DNA from: Rutidosis leptorrhynchoides
Lineage: Eukaryota > Streptophyta > Magnoliopsida > Asterales > Asteraceae
Assembly: GCF_046630445.1 (NCBI RefSeq)
Contig: NC_092341.1
Coordinates: forward strand, 290,168,501 to 290,232,500
Reading direction: 5' to 3'
DNA length: 64,000 nucleotides
Shown here piece by piece: positions 34,200 to 46,976 of the stretch; position 1 is the stretch's first letter, and the number at the start of each line of letters is the position of its first letter. The notes under the pieces were generated by a model that worked only from the letters and a program-made list of their open reading frames with translations, searched no databases and was not told the DNA's origin. The position numbers and the translations under genes are program-made.

Positions 34200-37100
34200 T
34201 GTAGTGACCCGAACTTTTCCATGTTTATATATATTAATTGAGATTGATATTTACATGATTAAATGTTTCCAACATGTTAACCAATCAAACTTGTTAAGAC
34301 TTGATTAATTGAAATATGTTTCATATAGACAATTGACCACCCAAGTTGACCGGTGATTCACGAACGTTAAAACTTGTAAAAACGATATGATGACATATAT
34401 ATGGATATATATATAGTTAACATGATACTATGATAAGTAAATATATCATTAAGTATATTAACAATGAACTACATACGTAAAAACAAGACTACTAACTTAA
34501 TGATTTTTAAACGAGACATATATGTAACGATTATCGTTGTAAAGACATTTGATGTATATATATCATATTAAGAGATATTCATACATGATAATATCATGAT
34601 AATATAATAATTTAAAATCTCATTTGATATTATAAACATTGGGTTAACAACATTTAACAAGATCGTTAACCTAAAGGTTTCAAAACAACACTTACATGTA
34701 ACGACTAACGGTGACTTAACGACTCAGTTAAAATGTATATACATGTAGTGTTTTAATATGTATTTATACACTTTTGAAAGACTTCAATACACTTATCAAA
34801 ATACTTCTACTTAATAAAAATGCTTACAATTACATCCTCGTTCAGTTTCATCAACAATTCTACTCGTATGCACCCGTATTCGTACTCGTACAATACACAG
34901 CTTTTAGATGTATGTACTATTGGTATATACACTCCAATGATCAGCTCTTAGCAGCCAATGTGAGTCACCTAACACATGTGGGAACCATCATTTGGCAACT
35001 AGCATGAAATATCTCATAAAATTACAAAAATATGAGTAATCATTCATGACTTATTTACATGAAAACAAAATTACATATCCTTTATATCTAATCCATACAC
35101 CAACGACCAAAAACACCTACAAACACTTTCATTCTTCAATTTTATTCATATAATTGATCTCTCTCAAGTTCTATCTTCAAGTTCTAAGTGTTCTTCATAA
35201 ATTCCAAAAGTTCTAGTTTCATAAAATCAAGAATACTTTCAAGTTTGCTAGCTCACTTCCAATCTTGTAAGGTGATCATCCAACCTCAAGAAATCTTTGT
35301 TTCTTACAGTAGGTTATCATTCTAATACAAGGTAATAATCATATTCAAACTTTGGTTCAATTTCTATAACTATAACAATCTTATTTCAAGTGATGATCTT
35401 ACTTGAACTTGTTTTCGTGTCATGATTCTGCTTCAAGAACTTCGAGCCATCCAAGGATCCATTGAAGCTAGATCCATTTTTATCTTTTCCAGTAGGTTTA
35501 TCCAAGGAACTTAAGGTAGTAATGATGTTCATAACATCATTCGATTCATACATATAAAGCTATCTTATTCGAAGGTTTAAACTTGTAATCACTAGAACAT
35601 AGTTTAGTTAATTCGAAACTTGTTCGCAAACAAAAGTTAATCCTTCTAACTTGAATTTTAAAATCAACTAAACACATGTTCTATATCTATATGATATGCA
35701 AACTTAATGATTTAAAACCTGGAAACACGAAAAACACCGTAAAACCGGATTTACGCCGTCGTAGTAACACCGCGGGCTGTTTTGGGTTAGTTAATTAAAA
35801 ATTATGATAAACTTTGATTTAAAAGTTGTTATTCTGAGAAAATGAATTTTATTATGAACATGAAACTATATCCAAAAATTATGGTTAAACTCAAAGTGGA
35901 AGTATGTTTTCTAAAATGGTCATCTAGACGTCGTTCTTTCGACTGAAATGACTACCTTTACAAAAACGACTTGTAACTTATTTTTCCGACTCTAAACCTA
36001 TAATTTTTCTGTTTAGATTCATAAAATAGAGTTCGATATGAAACCATAGCAATTTGATTCACTCAAAACGGATTTAAAATGAAGAAGTTATGGGTAAAAC
36101 AAGATTGGATAATTTTTCTCATTTTAGCTACGTGAAAATTGGTAACAAATCTATTCCAACCATAACTTAATCAACTTGTATTGTATATTATGTAATCTTG
36201 AGATACCATAGACACATATACAATGTTTTGACCTATCATGTCGACACATCTATATATATTTCGGAACAACCATAGACACTCTATATGTGAATGTTGGAGT
36301 TAGCTATACAGGGTTGAGGTTGATTTCAAAATATATATATAGTTTGAGTTGTGATCAATACTGAGATACGTATACACTGGGTCGTGGATTGATTCAAGAT
36401 AATATTTATCGATTTATTTCTGTACATCTAATTGTGGACAACTAGTTGTAGGTTATTAACGAGGACAGCTGACTTAATAAACTTAAAACATCAAAATATA
36501 TTAAAAGTGTTGTAAATATATTTTGAACATACTTTGATATACATGTATATATTGTTATAGGTTCGTGAATCAACCAGTGGCCAAGTCTTACTTCCCGACG
36601 AAGTAAAAATCTGTGAAAGTGAGTTATAGTCCCACTTTTAAAATCTAATATTTTTGGGATGAGAATACATGCAGGTTTTATAAATGATTTACAAAATAGA
36701 CACAAGTACGTGAAACTACATTCTATGGTTGAATTATCGAAATCGAATATGCCCCTTTTTATTAAGTCTGGTAATCTAAGAATTAGGGAACAGACACCCT
36801 AATTGACGCGAATCCTAAAGATAGATCTATTGGGCCTAACAAACCCCATCCAAAGTACCGGATGCTTTAGTACTTCGAAATTTATATCATATCTGAAGGG
36901 TGTCCCGGAATGATGGGGATATTCTTATATATGCATCTTGTTAATGTCGGTTACCAGGTGTTCACCATATGAATGATTTTTATCTCTATGTATGGGATGT
37001 GTATTGAAATATGAAATCTTGTGGTCTATTATTATGATTTGATATATATAGGTTAAACCTATAACTCACCAACATTTTTGTTGACGTTTTAAGCATGTTT

Positions 37101-37451
37101 ATTCTCAGGTGATTATTAAGAGCTTCCGCTGTCGCATACTTAAATAAGGACGAGATTTGGAGTCCATGCTTGTATGATATTGTGTAAAAACTGCATTTAA
37201 GAAACTTATTTTGTTGTAACATATTTGTATTGTAAACCATTATGTAATGGTCGTGTGTAAACAGGATATTTTAGATTATCATTATTTGATAATCTACGTA
37301 AAGCTTTTTAAACCTTTATTGATGAAATAAAGGTTATGGTTTGTTTTAAAATGAATGCAGTCTTTGAAAAACGTCTCATATAGAGGTCAAAACCTCGCAA
37401 CGAAATCAATTAATATGGAACGTTTTTAATCAATAAGAACGGGACATTTCA
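34200..37451 (+). repeat. 3' LTR of element D
   Basis: 3,252 bp, TGTAGTGACCCG to GGGACATTTCA. A diverged copy in opposite orientation begins at 62794 (element E). Confidence 0.98.
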
Positions 37452-37456
37452 GCATC

Positions 37457-37853
37457 TGCCGATTGTAGAGGGTTGATATTGAACGGTAGAAAGATAGATG
37501 AGAATTTTGATACAGATGGTGTATGGAGTCAAATGACTAGCCATCACCGATTCAAAGGGGGAAATTACTCTTATTTGGATATAGATAGAGCAGAGTTAAG
37601 AGTAATTCATAGATTTTTAGCTAATTCGATTACACAAAGAGGTAAGAATAAGGAAAAGGTAAATGAACAGGATTTGTTTTACCACATGTGTATTCGAGAC
37701 CCACAAAGCGCTGTAAGTATACCATATTGTGTGGGTTATTATTTATCAGCTATGGTTAGGGAGATGAGACCGCATAGCATAATAGGAGGTGGTATATTTA
37801 TTACTTTGATTGCTGAATATCTCGGTGTGGATATAAGTCGGGGGGATTACTAA
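37457..37853 (+). CDS. Element C env-position gene, middle part after D
   Basis: Resumes the frame left at 24360: ADCRGLILNGRKIDENFDTD, then SYLDIDRAELRVIHRFLANS, DLFYHMCIRDPQSAVSIPYC, and GGGIFITLIAEYLGVDISRG. These belong to the Athila ORF-1-like protein. A run of six G (37842-37847) appears to have changed length: the current frame stops at TAA 37851, while the next frame stays open. Confidence 0.9.
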
Positions 37854-38272
37854 TCGAAGAACCAGAACCCCGCGATACAATAGGTTTAAATGTATACCAT
37901 GGTGCGAAGGATTTGAAGAGGCGAAATAACGCCGCAGTACGATATAATGGTAGATATCCACAGGTTGAGAGAAACCAATAGCCAGGTAATGTGGGAGGGG
38001 GAAATGAAATGACAGAAATGCAAAGGTTTATAGCTTCACAAGAGTACGAAAATGCTAGACATCGAGCATTTGAAGATTGGCAAGTTCATCAAAACCAAAT
38101 CATAGCTTATTGCCAACAAATAGGTAGAAACTATATTCCTACTCCATCGCCCGTATTTCCTCCCTGGTCTATAGAGATCCAACCACCGTATCCTACGTAT
38201 AACCCAGCCGAAGCATTTTATAACACCTATGGTTATGCATGGAACCCCTACTGGTATCAGTATCATCCCTAG
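37845..38272 (+). pseudogene. Element C env-position gene, C-terminal part
   Basis: After the G-run shift the reading continues LLIEEPEPRDTIGLNVYHGA to TAG 37979-37981 (Gln expected), then GGGNEMTEMQRFIASQEYEN and a Pro/Tyr/Trp-rich tail ending WYQYHP, stop at 38270-38272. The tail looks disordered. No membrane anchor is visible. Confidence 0.8.
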
Positions 38273-40349
38273 TCTACTTAGTTTTATTTATTTTATAATT
38301 TGTAATGTTGATACATTTAATACTTATGTTAATATTGTAATAGTTTTTATAATTTTCTAACTTTTATTATTAGATTTTAATAATTTTTGAATGTGGGGTA
38401 ATATACCAAACTTCAAAAATATGTATATATGTTTGCAGTTTATCTTATGTACACAACAGGGTAAAACAACGCATTTTCAAAGACTGGCATTAAGTTCAGC
38501 AAAAGCAACTAATTTTGACGACAAGATGCAAAATATATGTGAAATAACAACAAGACGGAATGAACAAATGATGTGCACCATTTATCATTCAACACAAACA
38601 CAAATATGTTTGGAAACTTTGGTAAAATTTAATCATTTCTACGCTAATCACCCTCAATAATTTAAATTGTTACTGATTTCTTGCAAATGAGGGCATTGCA
38701 AGATCTTAAGTGTGGGAAGGGTTAAATTCTTTCGGATTTTTTTAAAATTTTTTTATCTTAAACACTTGGTTACCATTAAAAATAGTAGTAAAGTAGTAGT
38801 TGTATTAGAATCTAGTGCTCTCTGATAATAAAGAACAGCCCTAGTCTTATATACTGACTACCCAATTCTAGTAAAATTTTTCAAAATTTTCAATTAAATG
38901 AACTCAAAATTATGTTTATACATATTTATGAACGATAAAACTAGGTTTTAACATCGAAATTATTGTTACCTCGGAAAGGACATAAATTGAGAAACAAACC
39001 AAAATGTTAAAATTCATTTAAAATGGAATAGAGGACAATAAAAAGGAAAATAAAAGCCAAGTGTGAGAAAATTTACCAAGATATTTTAAACATATGTCAC
39101 ATATTTCTGTAACAAATAACTGAAAATACTTTTGCTTTGGACTAAACTAAATTGTTTTACCCGATGAAAGAAAAGAATAGATGGATCTACACAATGAATC
39201 AATTCCATCATTAAAAGGAAGTAAAGTCTTTCGAAAAAGAAACGCGCTTCTTGATTTAGGTCAGGAAGTTGTCGTCCAGACCAGCTGTAGGTTGACAAAA
39301 AATCTAGAAAAGTCATCACTAAAATCAGCAGGAAATCCACGGACCTCAGCATAAAACAGGGTCGCCAAGTGGTCAAATTTATCCTAACCATGAAAAGGAT
39401 TTATCTCGTAAAATGGGGGGGCACCGTGTAAATTAGCTTGATAAGACTATTGAATCAGATCCCCAGAAAGGATAATCTCCTTAAAGATCAAAAATCAGCT
39501 TTTAAGACTGATATTACTCAATCCTAGAGATTGACCTTAAAGATTGAGAATTCAAACTCATGGAATTCGATGATATCTAAACTCGAGCTTGAACGAGAAA
39601 ATATTTTGATCAAAAATTATAAACCGATTTGTTTTCTGAAAACCCATTTTCAATGCGTTCATTACCATTGAACGTAAAATCCTAGGAATTCACCTGGAAT
39701 TCATTAGGTCACCTGAACCAAATCGGGTGTCAACCGTAAGAACGGTGGTTGCATAGCATGGTCAAAGACAGGACCTTGTGCCAGACCAGAAAATTATAAG
39801 GGTGAGCTTTACTATTTCTCCTACAAAGGATAGTAATTGCGTCCGACACGTTATAGATCAAAATTAAAAGCATGTCAGGGGACATTGCCTTAACAGTTGC
39901 TTGTTCCACGCTTTCCTTTACAACCGGACGGTAGTTTACCGAGAGGTAATATACGGGACAAGTATACTGGATGTGTTGCTTTCCTAATACAAGGTTAGCA
40001 AGTGGGTGACACAAAACCATAAGTTTTGAGCTAAAATTTTCAAATCTAAAACCCACCAAACCCACAAAAATAATTTGCAAACACCGGTGAAGGGTTATTC
40101 CGAAAAACTTATCTAGGGTAAAAGCTAGATTTAATTTTCAAAAGATCAAATGTTTTCATAAAGATCCAATTTCCTTAAAGGATCTAAATTTTTATAGTCA
40201 TATGGGACTGTAAACCACAACGTTACTACCATTGTTTATACCGCCGTAAAGAAATCACTGATGTACAAAGTGTGAAGAATAAAGAAGTAATTCTAGTATT
40301 TCAAGACTATATTGCTTGAGGACAAGCAACGCTCAAGTGTGGGAATATT
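38273..40349 (+). other. 3' non-coding region of element C
   Basis: About 2 kb without a supported gene; the longer antisense open frames here have no recognisable motif. It ends in AAGTGTGGGAATAT (about 40335-40348), the likely polypurine tract directly before the 3' LTR. Confidence 0.75.
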
Positions 40350-42346
40350 TGATAATGCTAAAAACGAACATATATTTCATAGCATTATTCCCCAAGAAAG
40401 ACAAGCTTTTAGTTGCAATTGTTCTATTTACAAGTGATATTCATTTAAATATTAAAAGGTGAAGACAAAAGACAGATTCGACGAATTGAAGACGCAAACG
40501 ACCAAAAAGCTCAAAAGTACAAAAAACAATCAAAGAGGTTCCAATTATTGATAAGAAACGTCTCAAAATTACAAGAGTACAAGATTCAAAACGCAAAGTA
40601 CAAGATATTAAATTGTACGCAAGGACGTTCGAAAATCCAGAACCTGGACCAGAGTCAACTCTCAACGCTCGACGCAACGGACTAAAAATTACAAGTCAAC
40701 TATGCACATAAATATAATATAATATTTAAATAATTCTTAAAAATTATATATATATTATATTATTATTTAAAATCGTCGGCAAACAAAGAGCCAAGGCTGA
40801 ATGAGCTGTAAAAACGAACTCCGTGACTTGCGGAGTTCGAAGGCTAAAAGAACCGCGACTCGCGGAGCCCCAAAAAATTAAAATGCCTATAAAAGCCAAC
40901 GCAGTTCGACGAATTTTATATATCAAAATATATCCATCCATTTATCTATACGTAATATTTATATTTATATTTTATATTTTAATTTTAATTTTAATTTTAA
41001 TCCTAATAATAAGGGTATGTTAGCGAATGTTGTAAGGGTGTAAGTCGAAATTTTGTCCGTGTAACGCTACGCTATTTTAATCATTGTAAGTTATGTTCAA
41101 CCTTTTTAATTTAATGTCTCGTAGCTAAGTTATTATTATGCTTATTTAAAACGAAGTAATCATGATGTTGGGCTAATTACTAAAATTGGGTAATTGGACT
41201 TTGTACCATAATTGGGGTTTGGACAAAAGAACGACACTTGTGGAAATCAGACTATGGGCTATTAATGGGCTTTATATTTGTTTAACTAAATGACAGTTTG
41301 TTAATTTTAATATAAAGATTTACAATTGAACGTCCCTATAAATAACCATATACACTCAATTGGACACGATGGGCGGGGTATTTATATGTACGAATAATCG
41401 TTCATTTAACCGGACACGGGAATGGATTAATAGCCACTAGAATTATTAAAACAGGGGTGAAATTATGTACAAGGATACTTGGCATAATTGTTAACAAAGT
41501 ATTAAAATCTTGGGTTACACTCAGTCGACATCCTGGTGTAATTATTAAACAAAGTATTAAAATCTTGTTACAGTTTAAGTCCCCAAATTAGTTGGAATAT
41601 TTAACTTTAGGTATAAGGATAATTTGACGAGGATACTCGTACTTTATATTTATGACTGATAGACTGTTATGGACAAAAACTAGACGGACATATTAGATAA
41701 TCCAGGACAAAGGACAATTAACCCATGGGAATAAAACTAAAATCAACACGTCAAACATCATGATTACGAAAGTTTAAATAAGCATAATTCTTTTATTTCA
41801 TATTTAATTTCCTTTATTTTATATTTAATTGCACTTCTAATTATCGCATTTTTATTGTTATTGTATTTAATTGCACTTTTAATTATCGTACTTTTTAATT
41901 ATCGCAAGTTTATTTTATCGCACTTTTATTATTCGCAATTTCATTATCGTTATTTACTTTATGCTTTAAATTAAGTCTTTTATTTATTTAATATTTTATA
42001 TTTTGTTTTAACTGCGACTAAATTTTTAAAATTGACAAACCGGTCATTAAACGGTAAAAACCCCCCTTTATAATAATAATATTACTTATATATATATTTG
42101 CATTTTTATAAAATTAAACTAATATAGCGTTAAGCTTTGATTAAAAGATTTTCCCTGTGGAACGAACCGGACTTACTAAAAACTACACTACTGTACGATT
42201 AGGTACACTGCCTATAAGTGTTGTAGCAAGGTTTAAGTATATCCATTCTCTAAATAAATAAATATCTTGTGTAAAATTGTATCGTATTTAATAGTATTTC
42301 CTTGTAAAATTTAATAGCTATTTTATATACACCTCGCATAACATCA
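40350..42346 (+). repeat. 3' LTR of element C
   Basis: 1,997 bp, TGATAATGC to CATAACATCA, followed by the TAGAT duplication. It keeps the GC hairpin pair (40816-40867) and the TATA box (40888-40894). Confidence 0.97.
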
Positions 42347-44025
42347 TAGATCTAGACTTTTGGGTCTTGGGTCTTCAAGATCTAACTAAGAACTATGTTC
42401 TACATCTTAAGATCTTGATTAGTTAGTTTACTTTCTAGTTTGTAGTTCAATATTACTTTTATAGTTCATGTATGTGTTAAATCTAAGACTTTGATGTAAC
42501 ATTGGTTCATCAAACTACATACAACACTTAATTGAGTTGTGCTACATGTCTTAGACTTACACAAGTGTTATGATGGTGAAAACTTGGTTAAGATGATGCA
42601 AACACATCAGCGAGTTGTACACTTGAAGCTATATGCATCAAGGATGAGAACCGTGATAAGCATCGAGCACCAAAAACACACCGGAACCTACTGTTTTACT
42701 ATTTCCGGGTCTGATCAGTACGACTTGGGCTACTGTAAATATGATTTTCAGATAGCTCTATTCAAGTAGATAACTTTTCATTTAGGACTCGTCTTAATCC
42801 GAGTTACGGTTTAGGATTTATGGCCCTCCGATCGTCACTATGTCCTTTTAACGTTGTGCTGAAAATTCTGACCTACTCGCACTTAGACCGTCGCCACGGT
42901 CAAACGAAGATGAGTTTGCTTCTGGGATTTTTACCACAACTAAAGGACTCATATACGGAGCCGTGACCACTGGTCTCACCTTATTTCAATAGGTATTGAG
43001 GCCGTGGTGACTGATCCAAGTCAGCCTCTATTTTAAACTCTTTTCAAGAACGAAACTTACTTTACATCTTTTGTTTGATAATGAATGATGATGACCCTTA
43101 AGACCTAATTTACATACTTTTAAACCTATTGGAACGATTTACTTACTTAGTACTATTTGACTTAGGTTGAGAACTTTCCGGACCTACGTACTTGCTTACT
43201 TCCCGACTCGACTTTACCACTACTTTACCACTGTGAGTTATAGTATCCCTTTTTACTTTAACTATTTTGGGAACTGAGAATACATGCGCATTTTACGTTT
43301 TACATACTATGCACGAGTACTTAAACTTATATATGTGTGGGTTATACAACGGCATAAACATTCCCTTTAACTCAGTAACGTTTAGTCATTGGTTTTTGAA
43401 CCGGTAAACGCGAATCTTAGATATGGATCCATAGGGTTTGACATCCCCACTCGGGCTAGTCGCGCTAGCATTTAACGAGTGTTTAATACTTCGTAAACAT
43501 ACGCACTTCCCAAGTGTACTTTCAGGGGGTATAAACGTTAAGTTAGTTACCAAGTGCCCACGGTTAACATATACTTTATCATACTGTTTTGAAACGCTCT
43601 TTGTAGCACTGAAATCTCGTGGCCTACCTTACATTAATGTTATACTTAAACTATAGCTCACCAACCCTTGTGTTGACGTTTTTAAGCATGTTTTTCTCAG
43701 GTGCTTAAGATTAGCTGCTTCCGCTGTGTACTAGTCTTGCTGTAGACACCCGCTGCTTTAGAGATGTCACTGCATGAACGTTTATCTTGCATTCATAAAC
43801 ATTATTACTTTTGAAACTATGATTTGTAATGACCTATGGGTCACATACTATTATCCTTGCTTCTATTCGTTGAAGCATACTTTTGATGTAAAACATTCGA
43901 CGTTAGTTATGACGTCACCTTTTATCATGAATGCAAACTTATTTTGAAATAGCATATAGTGTTTGACCTTGTAATGATCCTGTTGTTGATGATTCGTACA
44001 CGATGGTTTTGTACGGGGCATCACA
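42347..44025 (+). repeat. 5' LTR of element B, second part
   Basis: Begins with the right TAGAT duplication and continues CTAGACTTTTGGG exactly where the 3' LTR does at 60231. It ends GGGCATCACA. The two parts sum to about the 2.9 kb of the 3' LTR. Confidence 0.97.
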
Positions 44026-44027
44026 TT

Positions 44028-44039
44028 TGGTATCAGAGC
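44028..44039 (+). promoter_or_regulatory. Primer binding site of element B
   Basis: TGGTATCAGAGC, the initiator-tRNA-Met type, two bases after the LTR end. Confidence 0.92.
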
Positions 44040-44336
44040 ATTGGTTGTAGGGAATTAGGTTGCATTAGTGAGTCTAAGACCGACCAGAGTAGGATTCACT
44101 AATAGGACTAATCTACAACTTGCTAGTTTACTTGTTTCCGCTGAACTTACTGCATGCTGCTGCTTACTTTTACTACTATATACCGTATGCTACTACATGA
44201 TTTCACTACTGCATGGTATTACTTGCTTTCGATTACATGCTACTTCTGTACGATTTACTGTTATTGCCATGTTATTTACCGTTATACATGATTTAGACTG
44301 TTGGCCTAATACGTGCTTGCTTTATGACTTACTGAC

Positions 44337-45111
44337 ATGGAAAATTTTTGCGACCCAAGCGCTTCGTCCTTCAAAGCTAGTAGTCATGCGCCTGCCCCAG
44401 TGGGTACTGCAGACGGAGCCCAGGACCTCCCGGAGATTCAGCTCCATCTGCCCCAGGACCCTCGGGGTCACAGCCTCGCTCCGGTGATGTTGTGATTCTC
44501 GCGGAATTTGGGGAAGGTCCATTCCGTAACCAGTATCGCCATTGGTGCCGACGCGCTCCTGATGGACGACTCGTGCCGATCCTGCCTTTTAGATACCGAC
44601 AGATGATGGCTGCCTGAGGAGAGCCAGTACAGCCACCCGTGCAGCCACCTCCACATGATTCAGATAACCCGTCATCCGATGACACATCCTCAGACGACTC
44701 TAGTGGCGAGGATTCCACCGATGACTCCGACGAGGAGGACCCCGATAATGCACCTGTTCAGCCACCCTCCACCCCGCCGACGGCACCATTATTCCGGGGA
44801 TCAACGGAGGTCGAGCATTCACTGACGCATATGGTCGGCGTCGTAGGGTTACTGCCCGTAAGCGGCTTGTGCCGTATCGTGCAGATCCCTTCATCCGTAA
44901 GCCTTACCGCCTCGCAGCCTCTACTTCTGGAGCCGGACCGTCAGCACCACCAGCTCCACCAGCACCACCCATACCGACTGCACCGCCTGCCCCTCCCACT
45001 CCCTATGTCGAGGAACTAATGAGGGAGGTGGAGATCCTCCGTGCTCGGGTAACTGAGCTCGAGGACCAGATGTCCCATGTATTAGACATCCTACACCCAC
45101 CATCACCGTAG
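44337..45111 (+). pseudogene. Pre-gag ORF of element B (acidic, Pro-rich, coiled coil; broken)
   Basis: An extra protein before gag, now broken. ATG 44337 gives MENFCDPSASSFKASS; a frameshift near 44480 leads to VILAEFGEGPFRNQYRHW and PILPFRYRQMMA, then TGA 44615-44617. The Asp/Ser-rich block NPSSDDTSSDDSSGEDSTDD follows, then a second shift near 44810 into RRRVTARKRLVPYRADPF, a Pro/Ala-rich linker and a C-terminal coiled coil (VEELMREVEILRARVTELED) ending at 45111. It occupies the same place as D's extra ORFs but shows no F-box. Function unknown. Confidence 0.65.
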
Positions 45112-45407
45112 GGCTTTTGTAGTAGATTTCATTATGTAATCTAGTTGTAGTTTTATGTTTCACTTATGTATTGTACGAACTTATACAGATGTATGCAACT
45201 TATTATTATTAATGAATGGAACTTTGCGTTATTTAATTCTTGCACGGTGTTCTATTTACGTTACTGTATGATTCTGTGGAATTTGTACCTGGTTGTATTA
45301 CTTAATAAACATGTGATGTGTTGATTCCATGTTGGTTACCATATTCTGTATTATTACTATTTGCATACTGGATTTTGACTTGAGCCAAAATTTTTGTTTA
45401 GAACATC
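45112..45407 (+). other. Spacer before B gag
   Basis: Non-coding, AT-rich; ends in TTTGTTTAGAACATC before the gag ATG. Confidence 0.6.
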
Positions 45408-46976
45408 ATGGCCAACGGACGATCAACACCAACACCTACCGCAGCCCAAATCGAGGATATGATCAATGAGCGAGTCACCGCATCTTTAGCAGAAAGAAAC
45501 CGCCAAGCTCCATCGCCACCGCCACCGCCACCGGTTATTCAGCCCGTTCGTAATAGGTGTACGTACAAAGAGTTCCAAAGCTGCAAACCACACAACTTCA
45601 GTGGAACAGAGGGGCTGGTTGGTCTCACTAGATGGTTCAAGAAGTTAGAATCTATGTTTCGAGTTAGTAACTGTTCAGAGGAGAATAAAACCAAGTTTGC
45701 TTTATGCACGCTGTCTGATGGCGCACTAACGTGGTGGAACACGTTGGTTCAAGGAAAAGGTATTGATGAGGCGTTTGCTACTCCATGGAAGGAGTTCAAA
45801 GGGGCCCTGATTGAGGAATATTGCCCTAGGATCGAGATCCAGAAGATGGAGATTGAATTTATGCAGTTAAAGGCCGTTGGGAATGACCTTGATAGTTACA
45901 ACCGGAGATTTTTGGAATTAGCCCTGATGTGTCCGACAATGGTCACCACGGAGTTCAAACGAATGGAAAGGTACTTCTGGGGACTTCCTAAGAGCATTAA
46001 GGGAAACGTCACCTCGTCCAAGCCACCTAATGTCCCGGAGGCAATGCGCATGGCGCATACTTTAATGAATCAAATTATCATCGATGAACCGGAGAAGGCT
46101 AAGTTTGAAGAGGGTAGTAGTGAGAAGCGCAAATGGGATAACAACAGGGGAAGGACCTATGATTAAAACCTGACGAAACGACATGAGGGTTTCAAAGGAA
46201 ACAACAACAGTGGGAACTCCAACCCCAACTACAAGGGAACCTTACCACAATGCAAGCGGTGCTACAAGCACCATACTGGGTATTGTAACATTGTTTGTGA
46301 AAAGTGCCAACGGACTGGGCATATCGGGAAGGACTGCAAGGTCACCACTTTGAATGGGAAGCCGAACACCAATGGACCTAAAAAGTGCTATGAATGCGGA
46401 CAGATGGGCCATTTCAGAAATGCATGCCCCAACAAAAGAAAAGATGGCGGACCACCCCGTGGTAGAGCTTTCAATGTTAATGCAAGGGATGCACGCGAGA
46501 ATCCCGACTTGGTGACAGGTATATTCACTATCAACAATCTATTAGCTTCTGTCTTATTTGATACTGGTGCCGATAGAAGTTATGTATGTAGACACTTTTG
46601 CGATAAGATTAATTGGACGTTAGTCCCGTTAAAAGAGAGTATGCTTGTCGAGTTCGCCAACGGAAAACTTGAGAAAGTTGACCATATTAGTCGAGGAGCT
46701 ATTATCAACATAGCTGGTGCAGATTTCGAAATTGATTTGATACCCATCAAATTGGGAAGTTTTGACATAATCGTCGGTATGGATTGGTTGACCAGAGTAA
46801 GAGTCGATATTATCTGTGGAGATAAAGCTCTTCGTATACCACTAGGAGACGGTGAGCCACTGATCATTTACGGAGAGAGATGTACCTCGAAGCTGAACCT
46901 CATTAGTTGCGTGAAAGTACAAAAGATCATGAAGAAGGGACGTCTTGCTGTCCTAGCACATGTGAAAATGGTATAA
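45408..46976 (+). pseudogene. gag: Element B gag and protease (stops at 46164 and 46974)
   Basis: One frame throughout. Gag starts MANGRSTPTPTAAQIEDMIN, with CTYKEFQSCKPHNFSGTEG, LTWWNTLVQGKG and YNRRFLELALMCPTMV. TAA 46164-46166 precedes NLTKRHEG (Gln likely). Zinc knuckles CEKCQRTGHIGKDC and CYECGQMGHFRNAC follow, then the protease with VLFDTGADRSYVCRHF near 46555 and IVGMDWLTRVRVDII. TAA 46974-46976 replaces Gln of VQTEVKS, judging by D. Confidence 0.93.

Larger units (their letters stand above)
24361..37451 (+). mobile_element. Element D: Tekay chromovirus with two extra pre-gag ORFs
   Basis: Ends are TGTAGTGACCCG...GGGACATTTCA, flanked by GCAAC (24356-24360) and GCATC (37452-37456), a 5-bp duplication with one change. 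LTRs are 3,249 and 3,252 bp and differ by about 1% by eye. The interior has a primer site, an acidic ORF, an F-box ORF, gag, protease, RT, RNase H, integrase and a chromodomain-like tail. Gag-pol has one frameshift, two CAA-to-TAA stops and a 9-nt deletion beside the RT catalytic box; the two extra ORFs are intact. Confidence 0.96.
12418..42346 (+). mobile_element. Element C: Athila-lineage retrotransposon inserted in the B 5' LTR
   Basis: Ends are TGATAATGC...CATAACATCA with duplications TAGAT (12413-12417 and 42347-42351). The primer site TGGCGCCGCTGCC just after the 5' LTR is the Athila type. Genes in order: gag with one zinc knuckle, protease, RT, RNase H, integrase, a small zinc-knuckle ORF, and an ORF-1-like gene at the env position, followed by about 2 kb of non-coding sequence. 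Element D sits inside the env-position gene; without D, C would be about 16.8 kb. It has frameshifts, stops and a 56-bp duplication, so it is non-functional. Confidence 0.95.

Noticed and set aside
23152..38272. Calling the C ORF-1-like gene a true envelope gene
   Set aside because: The position matches env, but I see no signal peptide or transmembrane segment; Athila ORF-1-like is the safer name.
39086..40080. Antisense frames of about 100 residues in the 3' region of C
   Set aside because: No recognised domain and no match elsewhere in the window; typical chance ORFs in non-coding transposon DNA.
42539..42769. 76-residue frame repeated at 60420
   Set aside because: Part of the B LTR; the two copies differ in length and sequence without sign of coding constraint.
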